From: Mesorhizobium sp. AR02
GTDB taxonomy: Bacteria; Pseudomonadota; Alphaproteobacteria; Rhizobiales; Rhizobiaceae
Direction of reading: 5' to 3'
Assembly (NCBI RefSeq): GCF_024746835.1
Contig: NZ_CP080531.1
Span: 434,001 to 498,000, forward strand
Length of the DNA stretch: 64,000 nucleotides
Shown: in pieces, positions 1 through 7,137 of the stretch
How the letters are laid out: each line of letters starts with the position of its first letter
Position numbering within the stretch: the first letter of the stretch is position 1
Notes under the pieces: generated by a model
The model's database searches: none
Seen by the model: only the letters and a program-made list of their open reading frames with translations
What the model was told of the DNA's origin: nothing
Translations under genes and position numbers: made by a program

Positions 1-498
1 CGCTGCCCAGCCGGCATGCTCGGTGACCAGCACCGCCATCATCGCCGCCGAGATCGCGATGCCGAGACCAACACCGCCAAAATGCCAGGCCTGCAGGTCG
101 CCGCGACCGGCAGCATTGATATGGCTGAAAACGATGCTGGCCATGAAGACCATGACGAAGGCGCTGGCCAGACCGGCCAGAAAACGGATGACGAGAAAGG
201 CGACCATGGTGTCGGTCAGTCCCATCAAGGCGGCAAGCACAGTGCTGGCGCCAAGACCACCCAGCATCAGCAGGCGCTCGCGGCCATGCGCCCAGCCGCC
301 CGCCGCTACAAACGCGCCGACGAGGTAGCCGAGATAATTGGCCGACGCGATCCACCCGGCATTTGTCGGCGACAGATGGAGTTCTTCCATCATGCCGGGC
401 AGGATCGGCGTGTAGACGAAGCGGCCGATGCCCATGGCGACGGCCATCGCAATCATGCCGGCGAAGGTGAAACGCAGCGCTGTTGAGGCCGATCTCAT
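1..498 (-). CDS. MFS transporter, YbfB/YjiJ-type (N-terminal part, cut by window edge)
   Basis: The first 166 residues of a minus-strand membrane protein are visible and the rest lies beyond position 1. The start is the ATG at 498. The protein opens with a short basic segment, then a first transmembrane helix carrying GIGRFVYTPILP, the signature seen at the same place in YbfB/YjiJ-type major facilitator proteins. Further helices follow, with the loop GGWAHGRERLL between helices 2 and 3 matching the conserved MFS A-loop region. Family members are proton-driven exporters or permeases of unknown substrate. No operon partner can be seen. The family call is good; the substrate cannot be inferred. 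Confidence 0.85.
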   Translation of the reverse strand, partial: MRSASTALRFTFAGMIAMAVAMGIGRFVYTPILPGMMEELHLSPTNAGWIASANYLGYLVGAFVAAGGWAHGRERLLMLGGLGASTVLAALMGLTDTMVAFLVIRFLAGLASAFVMVFMASIVFSHINAAGRGDLQAWHFGGVGLGIAISAAMMAVLVTEHAGWAA

Positions 499-613
499 TG
501 CAGCGCACAATAAATGCGGGGAGCGCCGAAACAATCCGCCATCTGTTGGGCCAGAACCACAGGGCGACCCGCTCGCTTCGACTTTTCCTAAAGCCCGAAA
601 GTGTGGTGTCCGC

Positions 614-865
614 TCAGCAGCGCCCACCGAAACCGGCTTGCAAGGAAGCGGTCTCGTGCACCGTCCGACGCGCCGTCAGCCTGAACGGCACATCGCCAAG
701 TTCACGCTCGGACATGGTGTCCAGCACGGGATGCGAAAGCGGATCGGTGAGCCATGTCTGCGTATCGCTCTCGGAGCGTGGCTCGTAGGGCGTGCCCACA
801 GCGAACAGAACCTTAAGCGACGACAGCATCCTTAACATTTCCGGCTCCACGGGTCTCTCTCCCAT
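614..865 (-). CDS. small hypothetical protein, divergent from the LysR gene
   Basis: An 83-residue frame starts at the ATG at 865 and ends at 614. It reads like a real soluble polypeptide, with a hydrophobic N-terminal helix (MLRMLSSLKVLFAVG-like) followed by a Pro/Ser/Thr-rich acidic middle containing SERELGDVPFRL. I do not recognise a family. It lies divergently from the LysR regulator, which starts about 70 bases away, an arrangement common for LysR targets. A much longer frame continues upstream on this strand, but that part is antisense to the LysR gene and is disregarded. It could still be non-coding. Confidence 0.4.
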   Translation of the reverse strand: MGERPVEPEMLRMLSSLKVLFAVGTPYEPRSESDTQTWLTDPLSHPVLDTMSERELGDVPFRLTARRTVHETASLQAGFGGRC

Positions 866-934
866 CAACAAAGTCTGCCGTTTCGGCGCGCCTTTCAATT
901 GAGATTTCAGACGGAACAGTTTAGAAAATCTCAA

Positions 935-1927
935 ATGGCCATGCTCAACCGCGTCCATCTCAACGGCCTTCGCGCCGTCGAAACCGTTGCCCGTCTCGGC
1001 TCGCTCGCGGCGGCCGCGGGCGAGCTCAATGTTTCCGTCAGTGCCGTCAGCCAGCAGATAAGCCGCACCGAAAAGCAGCTCGGCCAGGCGCTGTTCGAGC
1101 GCACGGCAAGCGGTCTCGTGCTGACCGAATTCGGCGCTGTCTTCGCGACCCGCCTTGGTGCCGGGTTTCGCGAGCTTGCCCAGGCCGTGGCGCTGGCCGA
1201 CGAAGCGACGCAATGCACATTGGTCGTCTCGGCCGCGCCGGCCTTCGCTTCGAAATGGCTGCTGCCCAGACTGTCGCGTCACTTCGACCGCCATCCCAAT
1301 GTGCTGCTGCGCATCGATGCGTCGGTGCGGCTGGCCAATCTCGATCATTCCGACATCGACATCGCCATCCGGCTTGGCGACGGCAAATGGCCGGGCGGGC
1401 GCGCGGAACTGCTCCTGGCGCAGGAGGTTTTTCCGGTGTGCGCCCCGGTCATCGCCAGGAAACTGCAATCGATAGAGGACCTCGCCCAGACCTGCGCCAT
1501 CACCGACGAGCGGGCGATGATCAACTGGGAGAGCTGGTTCACGGCAGCCGGTGTTCCACCCGTTATCTTCCTGAAAGGCGCGCGCTTCACCGATCCGATG
1601 CTGTGCCTGGAATCGGCGATTGCCGGCCATGGCGTGATGCTGGGCTGGCAATTGCTGGCCGCCGATGCCCTGGCTGACGGGCGGCTGGTGGCGCCGTTCG
1701 GAATCCGCGCCCAGAGCGGGCTCGGCTACTGGCTGGTGACCTCGTCGGCCAAGGCGGAGAGCCGCAAGGTCGGAGACTTCAAGGCCTGGATCAAGGAAGA
1801 GATCGCGGCGACGATGGCGCAGTTTGGATCGGCGACGACAGGCCCCGCCAGCGCGATCGCGGTGGAAAGCACCGTGGCGCCGGTCTATGTAGAAGCAGAT
1901 ATTCAACCACGGCAGGCAGGATCATGA
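935..1927 (+). CDS. LysR-family transcriptional regulator (GcvA-like)
   Basis: This is a 330-residue regulator. A winged helix-turn-helix occupies residues about 20-45 (SLAAAAGELNVSVSAVSQQI), followed by a periplasmic-binding-protein-like effector domain with the WLLPRLSRHFDRHP segment typical of GcvA-type LysR proteins. I chose the ATG at 935; a TTG at 899 would add twelve residues and an ATG at 941 is also possible. Its stop overlaps the start of the aminopeptidase gene by ATGA, so the two are translationally coupled. That is unusual, because LysR genes are more often divergent from their targets. It probably controls the peptidase and perhaps the small divergent gene. The effector is unknown. 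Confidence 0.88.
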   Translation: MAMLNRVHLNGLRAVETVARLGSLAAAAGELNVSVSAVSQQISRTEKQLGQALFERTASGLVLTEFGAVFATRLGAGFRELAQAVALADEATQCTLVVSAAPAFASKWLLPRLSRHFDRHPNVLLRIDASVRLANLDHSDIDIAIRLGDGKWPGGRAELLLAQEVFPVCAPVIARKLQSIEDLAQTCAITDERAMINWESWFTAAGVPPVIFLKGARFTDPMLCLESAIAGHGVMLGWQLLAADALADGRLVAPFGIRAQSGLGYWLVTSSAKAESRKVGDFKAWIKEEIAATMAQFGSATTGPASAIAVESTVAPVYVEADIQPRQAGS

Positions 1928-3180
1928 CCACACATTCGCGCGGCGTTTCCGCAACGATCGACCCGGTGAAGCTCGACAGGCTGGCGGAAGTCGCCATCAA
2001 GGTCGGGCTGCAATTGCAGCCCGGACAGGACCTGGTACTGACCTCGTCGATCGCGGCCCTGCCGCTGACCAGGCGCATCGTCGAGCACGCCTACAAGGCC
2101 GGCGCCGGGCTGGTGACGCCGATCTTCAACGATGACGAGATGACGCTGGCGCGCTACCGCTTCGGGGCGGACGCCGGTTTCGACCACGCCGCCGGCTGGC
2201 TCTATGAAGGCATGGCGAAGGCCTTTTCCAACAATGCGGCCAGGCTTGCCGTGCGCGGCGAGGATCCCTCGCTGTTGTCGGCGCAGGATCCGGCGAAAGT
2301 GGCGCGCGCCAACAAGGCCAATTCGATGGCCTACCAGCCGGCGTTGGAAAAGATCACCGGCTTCGACATCAACTGGAACATCGTCGCCTATCCGGACCTC
2401 GCCTGGGCCAAGCAGGTTTTCCCTGGCGATGCCGACGATGTCGCGGTGGTAAAGCTCGCCGATGCGATCTTCGCGGCGTCACGAGTCGACGTGGAAGACC
2501 CCATCGCAAATTGGACGACGCACAATGCAGCGCTGCGCGGCCGCACCGAATGGCTCAACGGCCATAATTTCCACGCCCTACATTTCACCGGACCAGGCAC
2601 CGATCTGACGGTCGGGCTGGCGGATGGCCATGAATGGATGGGCGGCGCCTCGACCGCCAAGAACGGCATCACCTGCAACCCCAACATCCCGACCGAGGAG
2701 GTCTTCACCACGCCGCATGCCAGGCGCGTCGAGGGCCATGTCTCCTCGACCAAGCCGCTGTCCTACCAGGGCACGCTGATCGACGAGATCTCGGTGCGTT
2801 TCGAGGAAGGCAGGATCGTCGAGGCCAAGGCTTCGAAGGGCGAGGATGTGCTGAAAAAGGTGCTCGACACCGACGAGGGATCGCGCCGTCTCGGCGAAGT
2901 GGCGCTGGTGCCGCATTCCTCGCCGATCTCGGCCAGCGGGCTGCTGTTCTTCAACACGCTGTTCGACGAGAACGCCGCCTGCCACATCGCGCTTGGCCAG
3001 TGTTACTCGAAGTGTTTCGTCGACGGCGCCTCGCTCAGCCAGGACGAGATCGCGGCGCGCGGCGGCAACAAGAGTTTCATCCACATCGACTGGATGATCG
3101 GCTCGGACAAGATCGACATTGACGGCGTCCACAAGGACGGCAGCCGCGTGCCGGTGATGCGCAAGGGCGAGTGGGCCTGA
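1924..3180 (+). CDS. M29-family aminopeptidase
   Basis: This 418-residue protein matches the thermophilic M29 aminopeptidase family (AmpS/PepS type), which removes N-terminal residues from peptides using a two-metal centre. Supporting motifs are PTEEVFTTP at residues about 256-264, which supplies a metal-binding Glu, the ACHIALGQ segment near residue 355, and HIDWMIGS at residues about 387-394, corresponding to the conserved HxDfMiGs metal site. The length is normal for the family. There is no signal peptide, so it is cytoplasmic. The start ATG overlaps the LysR stop codon, implying co-expression. Identification is strong; substrate preference is unknown. Confidence 0.92.
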   Translation: MTTHSRGVSATIDPVKLDRLAEVAIKVGLQLQPGQDLVLTSSIAALPLTRRIVEHAYKAGAGLVTPIFNDDEMTLARYRFGADAGFDHAAGWLYEGMAKAFSNNAARLAVRGEDPSLLSAQDPAKVARANKANSMAYQPALEKITGFDINWNIVAYPDLAWAKQVFPGDADDVAVVKLADAIFAASRVDVEDPIANWTTHNAALRGRTEWLNGHNFHALHFTGPGTDLTVGLADGHEWMGGASTAKNGITCNPNIPTEEVFTTPHARRVEGHVSSTKPLSYQGTLIDEISVRFEEGRIVEAKASKGEDVLKKVLDTDEGSRRLGEVALVPHSSPISASGLLFFNTLFDENAACHIALGQCYSKCFVDGASLSQDEIAARGGNKSFIHIDWMIGSDKIDIDGVHKDGSRVPVMRKGEWA

Positions 3181-3204
3181 GGGTTTTCAACCAGCGAGGG
3201 TGTG

Positions 3205-3558
3205 ATGACCTTCGACCTGATGGTGAAGCGGATTTACGAGCCACCCGCACCCGGTGACGGGCAGCGGGTTCTCGTCGACCGTATCTGGCCGCGCGGGGTC
3301 AGCAAGGAGCATGCCGCGCTGGCTCTGTGGCTGAAGGAGGTCGCGCCGAGCGATGAGCTGCGAAAGTGGTTCGGGCACGAGCCGGCGCGCTGGGCGGAGT
3401 TTCGGGAGCGGTACCGCGCTGAGTTGGATGGGAATGATGAGGCGGTTAGTCAGTTGCGCGGACTGCTCGGCGAAGGTCGTGTGACGCTGCTCTACGGCGC
3501 GCATGATGAGGCGCACAACAATGCCGTGGCGCTGGCGGGGTATTTGAGAGGAAAGTAA
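3205..3558 (+). CDS. DUF488 family protein
   Basis: This is a 117-residue soluble protein of the DUF488 family, whose function is not established. It shows the usual VKRIYEPP opening, the VDRIWPRGVSK segment near residue 30, an aromatic-rich middle (LRKWFGHEPARWAEF) and the TLLYGAHDEAHNNAVAL motif close to the C-terminus. A GTG three bases upstream is an alternative start, but the ATG at 3205 follows the purine stretch AGCGAGGG at a suitable distance. It lies 24 bases after the aminopeptidase gene and may be transcribed with it. Confidence 0.88.
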   Translation: MTFDLMVKRIYEPPAPGDGQRVLVDRIWPRGVSKEHAALALWLKEVAPSDELRKWFGHEPARWAEFRERYRAELDGNDEAVSQLRGLLGEGRVTLLYGAHDEAHNNAVALAGYLRGK

Positions 3559-3566
3559 CCTGCCTG

Positions 3567-3724
3567 TCGTCATCCTCGGGCTTGACCCGAGAATCCATGC
3601 CGTGACGTCTGTCCGGAATGCAGCAGAGCAGAACCTGCACCGTTGCGACGCTGATAGTTCACGGCATGGATCCTATGGTCTGCGCCGCGTCGCTTCGCTC
3701 CTTGCTCCGCCATAGGATGACGAA
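3567..3724. repeat. REP/MITE-like palindromic intergenic element
   Basis: The 186-base gap between two genes is almost filled by an inverted-repeat element. The ends CGTCATCCT and AGGATGACG are complementary, and an inner pair, ATCCATGCCGTGA (3593-3605) and TCACGGCATGGAT (3659-3671), is a perfect 13-base inverted repeat. The TCGGGCTTGACCCGA arm forms its own small hairpin. Elements with this GTCATCCTCGGGCTTGACCCGAG core are widespread between genes in alphaproteobacteria. No coding capacity is seen. It may help terminate the convergent transcripts on either side. Confidence 0.7.
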
Positions 3725-3744
3725 GTGAAGGGTATACAGCGCCG

Positions 3745-4095
3745 CTACTTCCCCACCGCCGCCTCATAAACATCCGGCTTGAAGCCAACCAGAACCCGGT
3801 CACCGACTTCCAGCACCGGTCGCTTGACCATCGTCGGCTTGGCCAGCATCAGCGCCTTGGCCTTCTTCTCATCGAGGCCCTGCTTGTCCTTGTCCGCCAA
3901 CTCGCGGAACGTCGTGCTGCCCTTGTTGAGCAGCTTTTCCCAGCCGACCTTGCCGACCCAGCCATCCAGCCGCTTCGCGTCCAGCCCGTCCGCGCGAAAA
4001 TCGTGAACCCGATAGGGCACGTCATGGCTTTCCAGCCAGACGCGCGCCTTCTTGACCGTGTCGCAGGTGGTGATGCCGTAGATGGTGATCGTCAA
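3745..4095 (-). CDS. ArsC/Spx-family reductase (YffB-like)
   Basis: The protein is 116 residues with a thioredoxin-like fold of the ArsC/Spx superfamily. It opens with the strand TITIYGITTCDT, where the single Cys at about position 11 is the active-site residue, and has the family segments FRADGL and KLLNKGSTTFREL, then PTMVKRPVLE, which holds the cis-Pro region. YffB-type members are thought to be glutathione-dependent thiol reductases; they lack the extra cysteines of detoxifying arsenate reductases. I selected the TTG at 4095 because AAGGGAAG lies six bases upstream and it gives the normal family length. Longer upstream starts add sequence with no resemblance to the family. Confidence 0.85.
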   Translation of the reverse strand: MTITIYGITTCDTVKKARVWLESHDVPYRVHDFRADGLDAKRLDGWVGKVGWEKLLNKGSTTFRELADKDKQGLDEKKAKALMLAKPTMVKRPVLEVGDRVLVGFKPDVYEAAVGK

Positions 4096-4230
4096 AGCGC
4101 GCTTCCCTTGGGCTGATAAGTCGAATCCGATTTCCAGCCTAAAACCGCCCTTCCCTCTTTGCCAGCGCCCAAGCCTGCATCTCCGGAATTTTCGGGCTTG
4201 CTGCCGGGTTACCGGCCCGTCAGGGGAGCA

Positions 4231-4371
4231 CTTCATGGCAAAGGCACGCGTTACACCGCCACCGCCATCCATCGCGGCGAGGCAACCCGCAACAACCATG
4301 AAGAGATGGGTTTCCTCGATGGTTGGGGCACGGTGGCGGATCAGCTTGCAGAGTATGTGAAGACGATTTGA
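4231..4371 (+). pseudogene. remnant of an SRPBCC (AHSA1-like) protein, C-terminal end only
   Basis: The last 46 codons before the TGA at 4371 encode GKGTRYTATAIHRGEATR, then a HEEMGF segment, GWGTVADQLA and a Tyr-Val-Lys tail. This is the C-terminal helix region typical of SRPBCC/AHSA1-domain proteins such as polyketide-cyclase-like or START-like stress proteins. Nothing upstream in any frame supplies the remaining hundred or so residues of the domain, so only the tail of the gene survives. A hairpin terminator follows immediately (4379-4420), as expected for the 3' end of a once intact gene. Confidence 0.7.
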
Positions 4372-4378
4372 GCCTCTC

Positions 4379-4420
4379 ACATGGCGGCTAGGGGATCGTC
4401 CCGGCCGCCATGTTTGTTTC
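4379..4420 (+). terminator. rho-independent-type terminator
   Basis: The ten-base stem ACATGGCGGC (4379-4388) pairs with GCCGCCATGT (4404-4413) and is followed by TTTGTTT. It sits seven bases after the stop codon of the SRPBCC remnant and was probably that gene's terminator. It may now also stop read-through toward the convergent NTF2-like gene. Confidence 0.6.
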
Positions 4421-4470
4421 TCAATCCTGTAGCGAAGAGCTAACTCCGAAGTCGGAGGTATTCTCCGGCC

Positions 4471-4824
4471 TCAGTAGTAAAAGCGCTCTTCGGTGATCTT
4501 GCCGTTCTTGACCGTGTACAGGCCAACCTCATCCATGGTGACACGCTCGCCGGTGGCCTTGGGCGTTATGTCGAAGGTGAAGCGCACCGCGAACTGGTCG
4601 CCATTGACATAGGGGCCTTCGACCGAGCCGCCATGGACTTCGTGGTTTTCCTGCCACCACTGGCTCTTCTGCCTCAGGGCCTCCTTGCCATGGCTGACGG
4701 CCATCGGCCCCTCCATGGCTTCGTAACTGGCGATATCATCGGCATTGTACTTTTCGGCAGCACCGTTGTGGTCTCCCTGCTTGAGGAGCTCGGTGAAATC
4801 CTTGGCAATTTCCGCGATGGTCAT
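4471..4824 (-). CDS. SnoaL/NTF2-like family protein
   Basis: This is a 117-residue cytoplasmic protein with the cone-shaped NTF2/SnoaL-like fold. Its pattern is an N-terminal helix (TIAEIAKDFTELLKQGD), a YNADDI segment, a helix with HGKEALRQKSQWW, then strands ending in VGLYTVKNGKITEERFYY. The K-N/D-G-KI-x-E-E-R-F ending is typical of this family. The start ATG at 4824 is preceded by a strong ribosome-binding site, AGGAGGAA, seven to eight bases away. Members include isomerases and many stress-related proteins of unknown substrate, so no specific role is claimed. Confidence 0.85.
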   Translation of the reverse strand: MTIAEIAKDFTELLKQGDHNGAAEKYNADDIASYEAMEGPMAVSHGKEALRQKSQWWQENHEVHGGSVEGPYVNGDQFAVRFTFDITPKATGERVTMDEVGLYTVKNGKITEERFYY

Positions 4825-4972
4825 TTTGTGTTCCTCCTGTTCAGACGCACTCGAAGTAGGGGATCGCTTGCCGGCCCGCCACCTTTGCCCGCACGACAGC
4901 TGACAAGCCGTGTCAGGACGATAGATATAGCCCGGCTCTGTGACGACGATTTGAGGGAGAGCGATCGGCGCA

Positions 4973-5581
4973 TCACATCGCACTCAGTGGCCAACATTCG
5001 GGGAAAACGTACCTCTCCAATCCGCGCAAACTGTGCACAAGTACGAACTCCCGCGCGACAAAGCTGATTGGGCCGACAGGCTGTTGCGGAACAAGTTTTT
5101 GATCATAGGCCAGCGTCAAATGCGGAACGAAACCGTCTGAAGCTTTCAGGCCTTCGCGCAACATTTCAGCGCCGAGCTTCCTGCTCAATTCACAAACCGG
5201 TCCATCATCGGCGAGAAGCACGAAAGGATGCTTGGCTGGGCGGCCCCTCGTCGCCGGGCGACCGGGAAAGCTCCTGAAATGACGAAAGGTGACCTCAAAC
5301 TCAGACATCGCGATGCGCCGCCCCGATCGGGCGGCTGCGAAGATGGTTTTCGTTCGCAGTCTTTTGTAATCACCGACGTGTTGCAGGCTGACGTGAAACC
5401 GGTGGTAGAGCAGACGCGAGCCGGTTATCTCACATTGGCCGCATAGCTGGCTTTGACAATTCGCAAACCGCGAATAGTCCTTCTGCTGCAAAAACAAGCC
5501 GTAGAAGACGCGCTCCGGCCGCTTAGGCCGCCATGGCGGCTCTGGAATTCCGAAATCGAACTCGCCTTGGTACATACGCAT
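4973..5581 (-). CDS. 2H phosphodiesterase / 2'-5' RNA ligase family protein (ThpR/LigT-like)
   Basis: The 202-residue product carries the two HxS/T-x motifs that define the 2H phosphoesterase superfamily: HVSL at residues 63-66 and HLTL at 154-157. LigT/ThpR members act on 2',3'-cyclic phosphate or 2'-5' linked RNA ends, and some work in RNA repair. The N-terminal segment before residue 25 (QGEFDFGIPEPPWRPKRPER) is Pro-rich, as in several alphaproteobacterial members. Possible starts are the ATGs at 5581 and 5575; neither has a convincing Shine-Dalgarno site. A LexA-type operator lies about 40 bases upstream, which suggests control by DNA damage. Confidence 0.85.
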   Translation of the reverse strand: MRMYQGEFDFGIPEPPWRPKRPERVFYGLFLQQKDYSRFANCQSQLCGQCEITGSRLLYHRFHVSLQHVGDYKRLRTKTIFAAARSGRRIAMSEFEVTFRHFRSFPGRPATRGRPAKHPFVLLADDGPVCELSRKLGAEMLREGLKASDGFVPHLTLAYDQKLVPQQPVGPISFVAREFVLVHSLRGLERYVFPECWPLSAM

Positions 5582-5597
5582 ACGCTCGCCAAGGAAC

Positions 5598-5636
5598 GCT
5601 CCTGTTTTGCTCTGGTATATAGAACAAAACAGGAAC
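5598..5636 (-). promoter_or_regulatory. LexA (SOS) box with degenerate inverted second copy
   Basis: Reading the minus strand, 5636-5622 is GTTC-CTGTTTT-GTTC, a perfect match to the alphaproteobacterial LexA operator GTTC-N7-GTTC. A TATATA -10-like hexamer follows directly at 5621-5616. On the opposite strand 5598-5612 reads GCTC-CTGTTTT-GCTC, the same spacer with one change per half site, so the two copies form an inverted repeat. The position, about 40 bases before the 2H phosphodiesterase start, is right for repression of that gene. Confidence 0.75.
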
Positions 5637-5670
5637 AAACCTTTGAGTCAAGCGTAGATTGATCCGAAGC

Positions 5671-7098
5671 CTATGCCCCGTAGCCGATGATGCCCTTGAC
5701 CTCCAGAAAATCGTGGATGGCCCAATCGGCATATTCGCGGCCGTTGCCGGACTGTTTGTAGCCACCGAACGGTGCGAACGTGTCCCATTCCGGATAGTTG
5801 ATCGACACTTGGCCGGCGCGTAGCTGTGCGGCCACCTTGCGGGCGCGCTCGATATCCTGCGACTGCACGTAGGCGGCGAGGCCGTAGACCGTGTCGTTGG
5901 CGATCTTCACCGCGTCTTCGTCATCCTTGTAGGAAATGACCGACAGCACCGGGCCGAAGATTTCTTCCTTTTCGATGGTCATGCCCGGCGTGACATGGCC
6001 GAACACGGTCGGCCGCACATAATAGCCGCGGTTGAGATGTTCTGGCCGGCCGGGACCGCCGGTGACCAGCGTGGCGCCCTCCTTGATGCCGGTCTCGATC
6101 AGCCGCTGGATCTTGTCGTACTGGATGTTGGAGACGACCGGGCCGAGCCTGGTGTCCTCCGAGCGGGGATCACCGACATTGTGCGCTTCTGCGGCCTTCT
6201 TAGCGATGGCGAGCGCCTCGTCGTGGCGGGCGGCAGGCACCAGCATGCGGGTCGGCGCGTCGCAAGACTGGCCGCTGTTACCGAAGCAGCCCTCGACGCC
6301 CTTGCGCACCGCCGTTTCGAAATCGGCGTCCGGCAGCACGATGTTGGCCGATTTGCCGCCGAGTTCCTGCGCCACGCGCTTGACCGTCTGCGCCGCCGTC
6401 TGTGCAACGATGATGCCGGCGCGGGTCGAACCGGTGAAGGACACCATGTCGACGTCCGCGTGGCCGGCCATGATCTGGCCGACATCCGGGCCAGTGCCGT
6501 TGACCATGTTGTAGACGCCCTTCGGCGTGCCGGCGGCTTGCATCACTTCGGAGAAGACGATGCCGCTGATCGGCGCGATCTCGGACGGCTTCAGCACGAC
6601 GGTGCAGCCGGCGGCGATGGCCGGCGCCACCTTGCAGACGATCTGGTTGAGCGGCCAGTTCCACGGCGTGATCAGCGCGCAGACGCCGATCGGCTCCTTG
6701 ACCACCATGGTGCCGCCGCGCTTCTCCTGGAATTCATAGTCCTCCAGCGCATGAATAGTGGCTTCCATATGCGCCCTGCCCGCCCAGGCCTGCGCCTCGC
6801 GTGCCCAGGTGATCGGCGCGCCCATCTCCTGGCTGACGGCCTGGGCGATGTCCTCGTAGCGCTCGTTGTAGATCTCGAGGATGCGTTTCAGGAGCTTCAG
6901 GCGTTCGGCCTTGCTGGTCTGCGAGAAGAACGGGAAGGCAGCCTTGGCGGCCGCCACGGCCTTGTCAACATCGGCCTCCGAGCCGACGGAAATCTTTGTA
7001 TAGGCCTCTTCGGTGGACGGGTCGATCACGTCAAGCGTCGCCGGCACCACGGGCGCCACCCATTTGCCGTCGATGAAGAAGTTGAGATGATTGCTCAC
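5671..7098 (-). CDS. NAD(P)-dependent aldehyde dehydrogenase
   Basis: This 475-residue enzyme of the aldehyde dehydrogenase superfamily oxidises an aldehyde to its acid in the cytoplasm. The general-base Glu is E245 in QELGGKSANIV and the nucleophile is C279 in NSGQSCDAPTRM. The segment TPWNWPLNQ carries the conserved Asn of the active site, and SFTGSTRAG is the cofactor-binding loop. The SD-like element lies just before the ATG at 7098. It is the last gene of a polyamine-type transporter operon, 39 bases after the ATPase gene. An aminoaldehyde such as 4-aminobutanal is therefore a reasonable but unproven substrate. Confidence 0.9.
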   Translation of the reverse strand: MSNHLNFFIDGKWVAPVVPATLDVIDPSTEEAYTKISVGSEADVDKAVAAAKAAFPFFSQTSKAERLKLLKRILEIYNERYEDIAQAVSQEMGAPITWAREAQAWAGRAHMEATIHALEDYEFQEKRGGTMVVKEPIGVCALITPWNWPLNQIVCKVAPAIAAGCTVVLKPSEIAPISGIVFSEVMQAAGTPKGVYNMVNGTGPDVGQIMAGHADVDMVSFTGSTRAGIIVAQTAAQTVKRVAQELGGKSANIVLPDADFETAVRKGVEGCFGNSGQSCDAPTRMLVPAARHDEALAIAKKAAEAHNVGDPRSEDTRLGPVVSNIQYDKIQRLIETGIKEGATLVTGGPGRPEHLNRGYYVRPTVFGHVTPGMTIEKEEIFGPVLSVISYKDDEDAVKIANDTVYGLAAYVQSQDIERARKVAAQLRAGQVSINYPEWDTFAPFGGYKQSGNGREYADWAIHDFLEVKGIIGYGA

Positions 7099-7137
7099 AG
7101 GGAAATACTCCGATTTTCTGGGAAATGGACGGGCAGC

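Noticed and set aside
614..1906. Long minus-strand open frame of about 430 codons
   Set aside because: It is antisense to the clear LysR gene and has an arginine- and histidine-rich composition typical of GC-rich shadow frames. Only its last 83 codons, outside the LysR gene, were kept as a possible gene.
5671..7098. Aldehyde dehydrogenase as the alpha-ketoglutarate semialdehyde step of the sugar pathway
   Set aside because: It lies in the polyamine-type operon on the other strand and is separated from the sugar genes by several kilobases, so an aminoaldehyde role fits better.
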